A stretch of 64,000 bases of DNA, taken from the NCBI GenBank assembly GCA_963782885.1, contig CAWALL010000014.1:186001-250000 (forward strand). The letters are read 5' to 3'. Shown here piece after piece: positions 45,297 to 55,090 of this stretch (positions are counted from its first letter, which is position 1; the number at the start of each line of letters is the position of its first letter). The DNA comes from DATAOG01 sp963782885 (lineage in GTDB: Bacteria > Pseudomonadota > Alphaproteobacteria > Geminicoccales > Geminicoccaceae). Under the pieces are notes generated by a model that saw nothing but the letters and a program-made list of their open reading frames with translations, ran no database searches and was not told where the DNA came from. The position numbers and the translations under genes are program-made.

Positions 45297-45882
45297 GGAA
45301 ACGAGCCTCGCCTACGAGCCGCACCGGATCGACATCATGGCGGACGAAAGCCACGACCCGGCCTTTCTCGCGCTCAACCCCAACGGCAAGATTCCCGCAA
45401 TCTACGACCCCGACGGGCCAAGCGGCACGCCGCTCGCGCTGTTCGAATCGGGCGCGATCCTCCTCTATCTTGCTGACGAGACGGGACAATTTATCTCGGC
45501 CGATCCGAACACCCGCTACGAAACGATCCAGTGGGTGATGTGGCAGATGGGCGGAGTCGGGCCGATGTTCGGCCAGGTCGGCTTCTTCAACAAATTCGCC
45601 GGCAAGGCCTATGAGGACAAGCGCCCGCGCGACCGCTACGCAACCGAATCAGCGCGGCTGCTCGGTGTCCTCGACGAACGGCTCGCGGGCCGCGACTGGG
45701 TGATGGACGACGGCTACAGCATCGCCGACATCTCGCTGCTCGGCTGGGTGCGCAATCTGATCGGCTTCTATGAGGCGCGCGAGATCGTCGGTTTCGACCG
45801 CTTCGCGCATGTCCAGCGCTGGCTCGACCGCGGTCTCGCGCGGCCGGCGGTGCGGCGCGGGCTGGAGGTGACGGCGGCCTAG
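45187..45882 (+). CDS. Glutathione S-transferase
   Basis: Predicted 231-residue cytosolic GST of the YghU/YfcG-like kind. N-terminal thioredoxin fold: LQLFSAPTPNGVKVGIMLEE, ALNPNGKIPAIYDPDGPSGT, LFESGAILLYLADETGQF (the ES glutathione-binding pair). C-terminal helical domain: WVMWQMGGVGPMFGQVGFFN and YSIADISLLGWVRN. GTG start with GGAGGGA upstream, lying inside the truncated cupin. Relatives conjugate electrophiles or act on disulfides and peroxides with glutathione. Confidence 0.9.
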   Translation: MTLDHPIFTRWPAQYPDRLQLFSAPTPNGVKVGIMLEETSLAYEPHRIDIMADESHDPAFLALNPNGKIPAIYDPDGPSGTPLALFESGAILLYLADETGQFISADPNTRYETIQWVMWQMGGVGPMFGQVGFFNKFAGKAYEDKRPRDRYATESARLLGVLDERLAGRDWVMDDGYSIADISLLGWVRNLIGFYEAREIVGFDRFAHVQRWLDRGLARPAVRRGLEVTAA

Positions 45883-45987
45883 AGAGGGTCTGCTTGAGGT
45901 TGAATTGACGTGGCGAGGGGTGATCCGCGAACGGAGCCGCATCGAAACGATGATCAGCGTCCGGCGACCGACGAAGGAGAGTAAACC

Positions 45988-46743
45988 ATGAAGATAGTCG
46001 TGATCGGCGGCACTGGCCTGATTGGCTCGAAGACCGTTGCCATTCTGTGCCAGGGCGGCCACGAGGTCGTCGCCGCCTCGCCCAATAGCGGCATCAACAC
46101 CATCACCGGCGAGGGGCTCAAAGAGGCCATGGCCGGCACGCAGGTGGTGATCGACCTCGCCAATTCGCCCTCGTTTGAAGACAAGGCGGCGTTGGAATTC
46201 TTCGAGACCTCTGGCCGCAACCTTCTCGCGGCGGAGGCCGCGGCGGGCGTTCGGCACCATGTCGCGCTATCCATCGTCGGGACCGACCGGGTACCCGACC
46301 AAGGCTATTACCGCGCCAAAGTCGCCCAAGAGAAACTGATCGAGGCTTCCGGTATCCCCTACACGATCATCCGCTCGACCCAGTTCCTGGAATTCCTCGG
46401 CGGCATCGCCGAGGCGAGTACGGATGGAAGCGTTGTCAGGCTTCCGCCGGGCCTACTTCAGCCTATCGCGGTTGACGACGTTGCTGCCGTCGTCACCGAG
46501 GTGGCCCTCGCTAATCCGCGAAACGGGATCATCGAGATCGCCGGCCCGGAACGAGCGCCGTTCAACGAAATCGTCGCTCGCTATTTGAAGGCTGTCGGCG
46601 ATCCGCGCGAGGTCGTGAAAGACCCCGAAGCCCGATATTTCGGCGGGCGGCTCGATGAGCGCTCGCTCGTGCCGTTGGGCGAAGCGCGCCTCGGCCAAAT
46701 CGGTCTCGACGAATGGCTCCGCCGCTCACAGGCCGGAGCCTGA
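45988..46743 (+). CDS. NAD(P)-binding SDR/NmrA-like protein
   Basis: Predicted 251-residue atypical short-chain dehydrogenase. The nucleotide loop KIVVIGGTGLIGSKTVAILC is at the start; VALSIVGTDRVPDQGYYRAK contains a YxxxK pair, and YTIIRSTQFLEFLGGIAEAS follows. Family members bind NAD(P) and act as reductases or redox-sensing proteins. AAGGAGAGTAAACC precedes the ATG. It sits between GST and cupin genes, consistent with a stress-response group. Confidence 0.87.
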   Translation: MKIVVIGGTGLIGSKTVAILCQGGHEVVAASPNSGINTITGEGLKEAMAGTQVVIDLANSPSFEDKAALEFFETSGRNLLAAEAAAGVRHHVALSIVGTDRVPDQGYYRAKVAQEKLIEASGIPYTIIRSTQFLEFLGGIAEASTDGSVVRLPPGLLQPIAVDDVAAVVTEVALANPRNGIIEIAGPERAPFNEIVARYLKAVGDPREVVKDPEARYFGGRLDERSLVPLGEARLGQIGLDEWLRRSQAGA

Positions 46744-46774
46744 TCCGCATCCGTCAACCGAAGGATAGGACTCC

Positions 46775-47191
46775 ATGAAACACATCCTCTGTTCGCTGCT
46801 TGTCGCCACCCTGCCCTTCGGCAGCGTCCTCGCGGATGAGCCGAAGGAGAAGAACGCCAAGGTGACGCTCGTCTACCAGCACGAGCTGCCGAACGTCCCC
46901 GGCAAGAGCATCAAGGGTGTGCTCGTCGAATATGGCCCGGGCGGTTACTCGCCTGGCCACACGCATGCCAAATCCGCCTTCATCTACGCGACCGTGCTTG
47001 AGGGGGCGATCCGCAGTCAGGTCAACGATGGACCGGTGACGACCTATAAGGCCGGAGAGAGCTTCTCCGAGCTGCCCGGGGACCGCCACGGCGTCAGCGC
47101 CAATGCCAGCGAGACGCAGCCGGCCAAGCTCCTCGCGGTGTTCGTGGTGGACACGAACCAGACGGAACTGACGATCCCGTTTGGGAACTGA
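46775..47191 (+). CDS. Exported cupin-domain protein
   Basis: Predicted 138 residues with a signal peptide (HILCSLLVATLPFGSVLADE) and one cupin barrel: VLVEYGPGGYSPGHTHAKSA (two His), then YKAGESFSELPGDRHGVSAN (second motif with His). It is a complete paralogue of the truncated gene at 44928. Likely periplasmic with a bound metal; substrate unknown. Confidence 0.83.
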   Translation: MKHILCSLLVATLPFGSVLADEPKEKNAKVTLVYQHELPNVPGKSIKGVLVEYGPGGYSPGHTHAKSAFIYATVLEGAIRSQVNDGPVTTYKAGESFSELPGDRHGVSANASETQPAKLLAVFVVDTNQTELTIPFGN

Positions 47192-47202
47192 GGTTTGATC
47201 TT

Positions 47203-47278
47203 TAGACGTGGCAGAAGCTGGCCAAGATCGGCGCACGTCGTGCGCCGTGGCCGCCACGTCGTGTTCCAGCTGGCCTAG
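47203..47278 (+). pseudogene. IS1380-family transposase scrap
   Basis: TWQKLAKIGA, then after a one-base shift VVRRGRHVVFQLA and TAG. This is the conserved C-terminal segment seen in the elements at 13888 and 39414 (LVKTGARIVRHGRYVVFQLA). No other part remains nearby. 47279-47513 holds no recognisable gene. Confidence 0.55.
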
Positions 47279-47513
47279 ATGTGGTTGCTATGAAGGTTCT
47301 CTAATCGCGCGGTGCGGCGCAAGCTCAACCTGCTCGCCTTCGCCAGGATCAAGGTTCTCTCCGAGCTCGGCATGGCAGCCGGCATCATCATGGCGTCAGA
47401 TGGGTTGAGCGGTTCCATGTTGTTCACGGCATCGCAGCTCGGCGCGTCCACTTCAAAGCTCGAACTCGCTCGCGCCATCGTCCCGGCTGGGACCTCAAGG
47501 GTGGCAGGGGCGG

Positions 47514-48548
47514 TCAGGCCGCTGCCGTCTCCCCGATGTCCGCGCGGAAGGTGACCCGGTCACACCACAGACGATGCAGCAGGACGGCGAGCCGTCTTGC
47601 CAAGGCCACCTTCGCCTTCTTGCGGCCGCAGCGGGCGGCGATGGCTTCGGCCCAGGCCTTGAGCGCGCAAGGTTTGCGGCTCCGGGTCAGCAGAGCGTTC
47701 GCGGCCTCGAACAACAGCGTGCGGGTCAGGCCGTCCCCCGCCTTGGAGATGTGGCCTCGGCGATCGACCTCGCCCGACTGGTAACGACGCGGCGTCAGGC
47801 CAAGGTAGGCGCCGACCTGCCGGGACCGACGAAACCGGGTCGGATCGTCGATCGCGGCCGCGAAGGCGATCGCCGTCACCGGCCCAACCCCGGGCACGGT
47901 CATCAGGCGGGCGACGGCTTGATGGTGCCGGGCGATCGTGAGCAGCTGCCGATCGTAGTGCTCGATCTGCTCGATGATCGCGCGCCGTGCCTCGAGCAGG
48001 GGATCAATCAGACGCGACAGGCCGGGCTCGGCGGTCAGCAGGTCGTACAGCCGGACTTCGAAGCGGCCATGCCGGGCGGTCCCGAGCACCAGACCGAAGG
48101 TCTTGAGCAGGCCGCGGATCTGGTTCTCCAGATCGCGCCGCGTGGCCACCAACATGCCGCGGCTGGCCAGCAGGGCGCGCAGCAGGTGGGCGGCTTTGGA
48201 CTTCACCCGGACCGCCCTGAACCAGCCGGTGCGCATGATCTGCGCCAGTCCCCGGGCGTCGTTGCGATCGGTCTTGCTCGCCTGCAGCGCCAAGCCGGCT
48301 TTGGCGTGGCGGGCATCGATCACCTGCACCGGCAGGCCACGCTGCTTGAGCTCGTTCCAGAGCCAGACCGAGAGGGGGCCAGTCTCGAGGCCGATCCGGC
48401 AGGCCTCGGGAGCCTGCGCGCCCAGCCAATCGGCCAGCGCCTCGGGCTCGCTCGCGACCTTGCCCTCGGCGAGCACCTCGCCGTCGTCGTCGACCACGCA
48501 CAGCGCCGTCATCTTGAGCGAGACATCCAAACCGACATACTGCGTCAT
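47514..48548 (-). CDS. IS110-family transposase (DEDD), intact
   Basis: Predicted 344-residue recombinase. Motifs: YVGLDVSLKMTALCVVDDDG (first Asp), CRIGLETGPLSVWLWNELKQ (Glu), SKTDRNDARGLAQIMRTGWF (the Asp pair), and the C-terminal LMTVPGVGPVTAIAFAAAID with the serine-containing FRRSRQVGAYLGLTPRRYQS region. ATG at 48548 with GGAG about 8 nt upstream. IS110-family recombinases use a bridge RNA coded next to the gene; see the leader entry. Confidence 0.92.
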   Translation of the reverse strand: MTQYVGLDVSLKMTALCVVDDDGEVLAEGKVASEPEALADWLGAQAPEACRIGLETGPLSVWLWNELKQRGLPVQVIDARHAKAGLALQASKTDRNDARGLAQIMRTGWFRAVRVKSKAAHLLRALLASRGMLVATRRDLENQIRGLLKTFGLVLGTARHGRFEVRLYDLLTAEPGLSRLIDPLLEARRAIIEQIEHYDRQLLTIARHHQAVARLMTVPGVGPVTAIAFAAAIDDPTRFRRSRQVGAYLGLTPRRYQSGEVDRRGHISKAGDGLTRTLLFEAANALLTRSRKPCALKAWAEAIAARCGRKKAKVALARRLAVLLHRLWCDRVTFRADIGETAAA

Positions 48549-48712
48549 CGCGGTTCTCCAAATACTCATGGTCGGGCTCGCAGCCCCGAGCGTGCCGAAC
48601 TCGGCGAGAGCTGCAACCCACCGCGCGATGACGCCATGTTGTTCATCCGAGGCTTGGGGTTGAAGCTGTGGTTGCGAGACCTGAACAGCTGCCCCGGGAA
48701 CCTCGGATGAAC
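48549..48712 (-). ncRNA. Candidate bridge-RNA region of IS110 element
   Basis: Non-coding segment directly upstream of the transposase, where IS110-group elements encode their bridge RNA. A perfect 12-bp inverted repeat (CCTCGGATGAAC at 48701-48712 with its complement at 48641-48652) encloses a 48-nt loop. A smaller hairpin (GCTCG/CGAGC) lies nearer the ATG. The 5' arm overlaps the start codon of the IS481 fragment on the other strand, which may mark the element boundary. Confidence 0.4.
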
Positions 48713-49199
48713 GTCCACAAGCATGCGCGCATGACGGTCCATGGTCAACTCCTTCTGGTCCGACGGGTCCGGCAAGACGGCTGGCGGGTGGTGGATGCAG
48801 CGGCCGCCGCCGGGGGTTTCGGAGCGCACCGCCTACAGCTGGCTGGCGCGGTATCGGGCGGGCGGCGAGCGCGCCCTCCGCGATCGCAGCTCGGCGCCCG
48901 CCCGATCGCCCCACCGGCTGCCCGGCGCGGCCGTCGCCGCGATCGAGCGCCTGCGCCGCCAACATTGGACCGGTCCGCGCATTGCGCGGGCTCTCGGCCG
49001 GCCGGTGTCGACCGTCGGCACCGTCCTGCGCCGGCTCGGACTCGGTCGCCTGGCGGCCCTGGACGCCAAGCCGCCGATATTGTGCGAGCGTTGGCTCGGG
49101 GCGGGGCTTAGCGAGGCGACGGCCAGCGAAGGCGCCGGCGATCGTCATGCTCTTCAGCTTCGCTTCACGGAGGTTTTAACCAAGATTTACCTGACCTAA
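48707..49199 (+). pseudogene. IS481-family transposase, N-terminal fragment
   Basis: MNVHKHARMTVHGQLLLVRR, then QDGWRVVDAAAAAG, then after a shift near 48822 VSERTAYSWLARYRAGGERA, LRDRSSAPARSPHRLPG and IARALGRPVSTVGTVLRRLG. This is the helix-turn-helix half of an IS481 transposase. The catalytic DDE half is missing; after about 49080 the frame has no match. Confidence 0.75.
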
Positions 49200-49258
49200 C
49201 TCGGCCTGGCACGCGGTGCGGCCTAACTGTCTCCCCTCCAATCACCAAGGAGATCGTC

Positions 49259-49492
49259 ATGTCGACAAGTCGCGCTAAGGCGGCCGCCACCGCGTCGACC
49301 GCGTCCCGGGCCGGCGTGGCCGCCGCCGCAACCATGTTCGAAACCCATCAAGCAAGGCAAGAGACGTCTGTCCCAGGGGGAGTGCTCATGACCGTCGTCT
49401 TCCTAGGCCTTCTTGGCGCCACCATTGCCCTTGCGCTCTGGGGCGGAGATGACGGTCGGGGCTTCATGTCAACGACATGGAGTGCAAATTGA
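49259..49492 (+). CDS. Small single-span membrane protein
   Basis: Predicted 77 residues: an Ala-rich polar start (MSTSRAKAAATASTASRAGV), then one transmembrane segment (MTVVFLGLLGATIALALWGG) and a short tail. ACCAAGGAGATCGTC gives an excellent ribosome binding site before the ATG. It precedes the sugar-phosphate operon on the same strand with a 71-nt gap. No family recognised. Confidence 0.55.
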   Translation: MSTSRAKAAATASTASRAGVAAAATMFETHQARQETSVPGGVLMTVVFLGLLGATIALALWGGDDGRGFMSTTWSAN

Positions 49493-49563
49493 TGAGAACC
49501 CTTCGGGGCAGGCCTGCCCGCTCACCGGGGCCGCTCGCGCCATAGCCGCGCTGGGAGTGCTGC

Positions 49564-50258
49564 ATGACACTGCCTAATCCGATCGTCTTCCTGGTCGACG
49601 TCGACAACACACTGCTCGACAACGACGGGATTCAACAGGACCTGAAGGACCATCTCGAGCGCGCCTTCGGCCTCGCCTCCCGCGAGCGCTATTGGCGGAT
49701 CCTGGAGGATCTGTTCGCGGAGCTGGGCTATCGCGACTATCTCGGAGCCCTCAGCGCTATCGGGTCGAACACCCGCGCGAGGTGGGGCTGCTGTCGATGT
49801 CCTCCTTCCTCCTGGACCACCCGTTCGCCGACCGGCTGTTCCCGGCCGCCCTCCAGGTGCTGAAGCGGCTGCGCAGCCTTGGCCCGACGGTCATCCTGTC
49901 GGACGGCGACGTCGTCTTCCAGCCCCGCAAGGTCGAGCGCGCGGGTATATCCGACGCCATGGACGGACGCGTGCTGATCTATATTCACAAGGATGAGGCC
50001 CTGGACGACGTCGAGCGGCGCTACCCGGCCGCGCATTACGTCGTTGTGGACGATAAGTTGCGTATCCTGGAGGCGGTCAAGCAATTCTGGGGAGGGCGCG
50101 TAACGACCGTGTTCCCGCGCCAGGGGATCTATGCTCACGACCCGCAAGTGATCGGCGTGTTCCCGCCGGCGGACGTCACGATCGAACGCATCGGGGACCT
50201 GCTCGATTTCGACGTCGCGCGGCTGCGGACGGCGTCGCGACTCCTTGCATCCGACTGA
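49564..50258 (+). pseudogene. HAD-superfamily hydrolase, frameshifted
   Basis: Begins NPIVFLVDVDNTLLDNDGIQ (HAD motif I, DVDNT) and YWRILEDLFAELGYRDYLGA. A one-base loss near 49752 moves the frame to RYRVEHPREVGLLSMSSFLL, LGPTVILSDGDVVFQPRKVE (motif II), and YVVVDDKLRILEAVKQFWGG (motif IV). The intact protein would be about 230 residues. First enzyme gene of the sugar-phosphate operon; probable phosphatase of unknown substrate. Confidence 0.8.
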
Positions 50259-50268
50259 GGGCGAGGCG

Positions 50269-51354
50269 ATGAAACCGACCAAGGCGCTCCACGATCTCGG
50301 CCAGAGCCTGTGGCTCGACAACATCACCCGCGAGCTGCTGAACAGCGGCACGCTGCAGCGCTACGTGGACGAGCTCTCGGTGACCGGGCTCACTTCGAAT
50401 CCCACGATCTTCGATCATGCGATCAAGAACAGCGCGACCTATGACGGGGACATCTCGCAAGGCTGGGCCTCGGCCAAATCGTCAGAGGACCTGTTCTTCG
50501 AACTGGCGCTCGCGGACCTGACCCGGGCCGCCGAGCTGTTCCAGCCCGTTTTCGCGCGGACCGACGGGGTGGACGGCTTCGTGTCACTGGAGGTCTCACC
50601 CCTTCTGGCGCATGACACTAACAGCACGCTGGCGGCCGCGCGCAATCTCCATCAGCGCGGCGGCAAGCCCAACCTGTTCATCAAGATACCCGGCACCCCG
50701 GAAGGACTGCCCGCCATCGAGGCGGCGATCTTCGCCGGCGTTCCGATCAATGTCACGCTGCTGTTCTCTCGGGAGCAATATGTTGCGGCGGCCGAAGCCT
50801 ACCTGCGCGGCGTCGAGCGGCGCATCGAGGCGGGGCTGAACCCGGCAGTCGCCTCGGTCGCATCGCTCTTCGTCAGCCGCTGGGACGTCTCGATCAGTGG
50901 CAAGGTCCCCGGCGAGCTGACCAATCGCCTCGGCATCGCCGTCGCCCAGCGCACCTACAAGGCCTATCGCGAGTTGCTCGCTTCCGCGCGCTTCCAGCGC
51001 GCCGCCAATGCCGGGGCCAGGGCTCAGCGCCTGCTCTGGGCCAGCACCGGCACCAAGGACCCGAACGCCTCCGACACCCTCTATGTCGAGGCACTCGCCG
51101 CGCCGATTACCGTCAACACGATGCCGGAGGGCACGCTCAACGCGTTCGCCGACCACGGCGAAGTCGGCGAGATCCTGGCACCGGACGGAGGCGATTGCGA
51201 GACGATGCTGGCCAGCTTCGCCAGGGCGGGCATCGACATCGACGCGCTGGCCGCCCGGCTCCAGGACGAGGGCGCCGCGTCCTTCGTCAAGTCCTGGAAC
51301 GACCTGATCGCCTGCATCGGCTCCAAGAGCGCCGCGATCCGCAAGGCGAGCTGA
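50269..51354 (+). CDS. tal: Transaldolase
   Basis: Predicted 361-residue transaldolase of the long bacterial type often paired or fused with Pgi. LWLDNITRELLNSGTLQRYV and LSVTGLTSNPTIFDHAIKNS open the barrel; PNLFIKIPGTPEGLPAIEAA holds the Schiff-base Lys; VPINVTLLFSREQYVAAAEA and RLLWASTGTKDPNASDTLYV follow. It transfers a dihydroxyacetone unit between sedoheptulose-7-P and glyceraldehyde-3-P. GAGGCG precedes the ATG. The gene is intact and followed by pgi with a 62-nt gap. Confidence 0.93.
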   Translation: MKPTKALHDLGQSLWLDNITRELLNSGTLQRYVDELSVTGLTSNPTIFDHAIKNSATYDGDISQGWASAKSSEDLFFELALADLTRAAELFQPVFARTDGVDGFVSLEVSPLLAHDTNSTLAAARNLHQRGGKPNLFIKIPGTPEGLPAIEAAIFAGVPINVTLLFSREQYVAAAEAYLRGVERRIEAGLNPAVASVASLFVSRWDVSISGKVPGELTNRLGIAVAQRTYKAYRELLASARFQRAANAGARAQRLLWASTGTKDPNASDTLYVEALAAPITVNTMPEGTLNAFADHGEVGEILAPDGGDCETMLASFARAGIDIDALAARLQDEGAASFVKSWNDLIACIGSKSAAIRKAS

Positions 51355-51416
51355 CGCAGATGACAGAGGCGTCGGGTCAGCGCAAGCCTGCGCCAGAGTC
51401 CGCGAGGGAACAATCG

Positions 51417-53054
<1,638 letters not shown>

Positions 53055-53055
<1 letters not shown>

Positions 53056-53987
53056 TGCCGCGAGGGTATGACCGCGCGCTCTACATTCAGCCGTTCGATC
53101 ACCGCGGCTCCTTCCAGGCCAAGCTGTTCGGCTGGAAGGCGCCGCTCAGCGGTGCCCAGACGGCCGAAATCGCCAGCGCCAAGCAGGTCGTTTACGATGG
53201 CTTCCAGTCGGCGCTCGCGGCCGGCGTGCCCAGGGACAAGGCCGGCATCCTGGTGGACGAGCAATTCGGCGCCGCCATCCTGCGCGAGGCGCGTGCGAAG
53301 GGTATCGTCACCGCCTGCCCGGCGGAAAAGAGCGGACAGGACGAGTTCGATTTCGAGTATGGCGAAGATTTCACGCGCCACATCGAGACGCTCGACCCGA
53401 CGTTTTGCAAGGTGCTGGTGCGCTACAATCCGGAGGGTGACCGCGCATTGAATCAAAGGCAGGCCGCGAAATTGAAGCGCCTGTCCGATTTTCTCGCTTC
53501 CCGGAACCGCAGTCGCTTCATGTTCGAGCTGCTGGTACCAGCGGAGAAGGCGCAGCTCGATAAGCTCAAGGGCGACCAGAAGGCCTACGATCTCGAGCTC
53601 CGGCCCCGCCTGATGGTCGAGGCCATCCGTGAGCTCCAGGACGCCGGCGTCGATCCGGATCTGTGGAAGGTCGAAGGCCTCGATCGCCGCGAGGATTGCC
53701 AGAGGATCGTGGCGGTGGCGCGGACGGGCGGCCGCGACCAGGTCGGCTGCATCGTCCTCGGGCGCGCCGAGGACGACCGGAAAGTGCGGGACTGGCTCGG
53801 GATCGCGGCAGAGGTGCCGGGCTTCATCGGCTTTGCGATCGGCCGCACCGTTTTCTGGAATCCGCTGGTCGCCTGGCGGAGCAAGCAGGCGACGCGCGCG
53901 CAGGCCGTCGCCGAGATCGCCGCGCGTTATCGCGAGTTCGTGGACCTCTTCGAAGGCCGACGTGCGTCGGTCGCCCGACGGGCCTGA
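53055..53987 (+). CDS. DUF2090 (IolC C-terminal-like) aldolase-fold protein
   Basis: Predicted 310-residue protein. LYIQPFDHRGSFQAKLFGWK starts the DUF2090 domain, which in IolC fusions is a 2-deoxy-5-keto-gluconate-6-phosphate aldolase-like barrel. FMFELLVPAEKAQLDKLKGD, LRPRLMVEAIRELQDAGVDP and WKVEGLDRREDCQRIVAVAR follow the same family. ATG overlaps the pgi stop by one base, so it is co-translated in the sugar-phosphate operon. As no IolC kinase domain or other inositol genes are near, it may act on another sugar-acid phosphate. Confidence 0.82.
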
Positions 53988-54031
53988 TCGGGTCCGACCG
54001 GAACATCGGTCATCCAAGGAGGGCTGACGCC

Positions 54032-55051
54032 GTGCAACTGGGAATGATCGGCCTCGGCCGGATGGGCGGGAATATGGTGCGCCGCCTCTTGAAGGGCGGC
54101 CACGAGTGTGTGGTGTTCGACATGTCCGCAAAGGCAGTGGCGGAGCTGGTGAAGGAGCACGCTGTCGGCGCCGCTTCGCTCGCGGAGCTCGCCAGGAGCC
54201 TGACCAAGCCTCGCGCGATCTGGCTGATGGTGCCGGTCGGCGCGGTGGACAAGACCATCGCCGACCTGCTGCCCCATCTCGAGCGCGGCGATATCCTGAT
54301 CGACGGCGGCAATTCCTATTACGTCGACGACATCCGCCGCGCCAAGGAGCTGACGCCCAAGGGCATCCACTATGTCGACGTCGGCACCAGCGGCGGTGTC
54401 TGGGGTCTCGAGCGCGGCTATTGCATGATGATCGGCGGCGAGGCCGAGGTGGTGAGGCATCTCGACCCGATCTTCGCCACGCTGGCACCGGGCCGCGGCG
54501 ACATCCCTCGGACCCCGGGACGCGAACGGGCCGACGGCACGTCCGAGCAGGGCTACCTGCACTGCGGGCCGAATGGCGCCGGCCATTTCGCGAAGATGGT
54601 GCACAACGGCATCGAATACGGCGTGATGGCGGCCTATGCCGAGGGGCTGGCGGTCCTCAAGGCGGCCAATATCGGCAAAACGCCTGGCGTGGTGGATGCG
54701 GAAACCACGCCGCTGCGCGATCCCGAGCACTATCAGTACGATTTCGATCTGGCGGACATCGCGGAGGTCTGGCGCCGCGGCAGCGTGATCGCTTCCTGGC
54801 TGCTCGATCTCTCGGCCGCGGCCCTGCTCCAGGACCCCGCAATGGCGAAATTCGCCGGGCGGGTGTCGGACTCGGGCGAGGGCCGCTGGACGATCAAGGC
54901 CGCCATCGACGAGGGCGTGCCGGTGCACGCCCTGTCTGCGGCCCTCTACGAGAGGTTCAGCTCGCGTGGCGAAGCGGATTTCGCAGACAGGCTGCTCTCG
55001 GCGATGCGTTACGAGTTCGGCGGGCATCTCGAGAAACCGCCCGGGTCATAG
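54032..55051 (+). CDS. gnd: 6-phosphogluconate dehydrogenase, decarboxylating (short form)
   Basis: Predicted 339 residues, the short GndA/YqeC-like form. LGMIGLGRMGGNMVRRLLKG is the NAD(P) loop; VDVGTSGGVWGLERGYCMMI and CGPNGAGHFAKMVHNGIEYG hold the catalytic Lys and substrate residues. Oxidatively decarboxylates 6-phosphogluconate to ribulose-5-P. The shorter form is often NAD-dependent. GTG start at 54032 with AAGGAGGG upstream. Intact. Confidence 0.93.
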   Translation: MQLGMIGLGRMGGNMVRRLLKGGHECVVFDMSAKAVAELVKEHAVGAASLAELARSLTKPRAIWLMVPVGAVDKTIADLLPHLERGDILIDGGNSYYVDDIRRAKELTPKGIHYVDVGTSGGVWGLERGYCMMIGGEAEVVRHLDPIFATLAPGRGDIPRTPGRERADGTSEQGYLHCGPNGAGHFAKMVHNGIEYGVMAAYAEGLAVLKAANIGKTPGVVDAETTPLRDPEHYQYDFDLADIAEVWRRGSVIASWLLDLSAAALLQDPAMAKFAGRVSDSGEGRWTIKAAIDEGVPVHALSAALYERFSSRGEADFADRLLSAMRYEFGGHLEKPPGS

Positions 55052-55090
55052 CCGATCGAAGCGCGGACGCAGGAAGGGGAGTGGAGCGAC

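Noticed and set aside
43791..47191. Stress gene group as a novel defence system
   Set aside because: NTF2-like, AhpD-like, GST, SDR and cupin proteins are common metabolic or detoxification families with no nuclease, NTPase or sensor typical of defence.
47312..47554. 80-codon frame between the IS1380 scrap and IS110
   Set aside because: No recognisable domain or start signal; the opposite strand is equally open.
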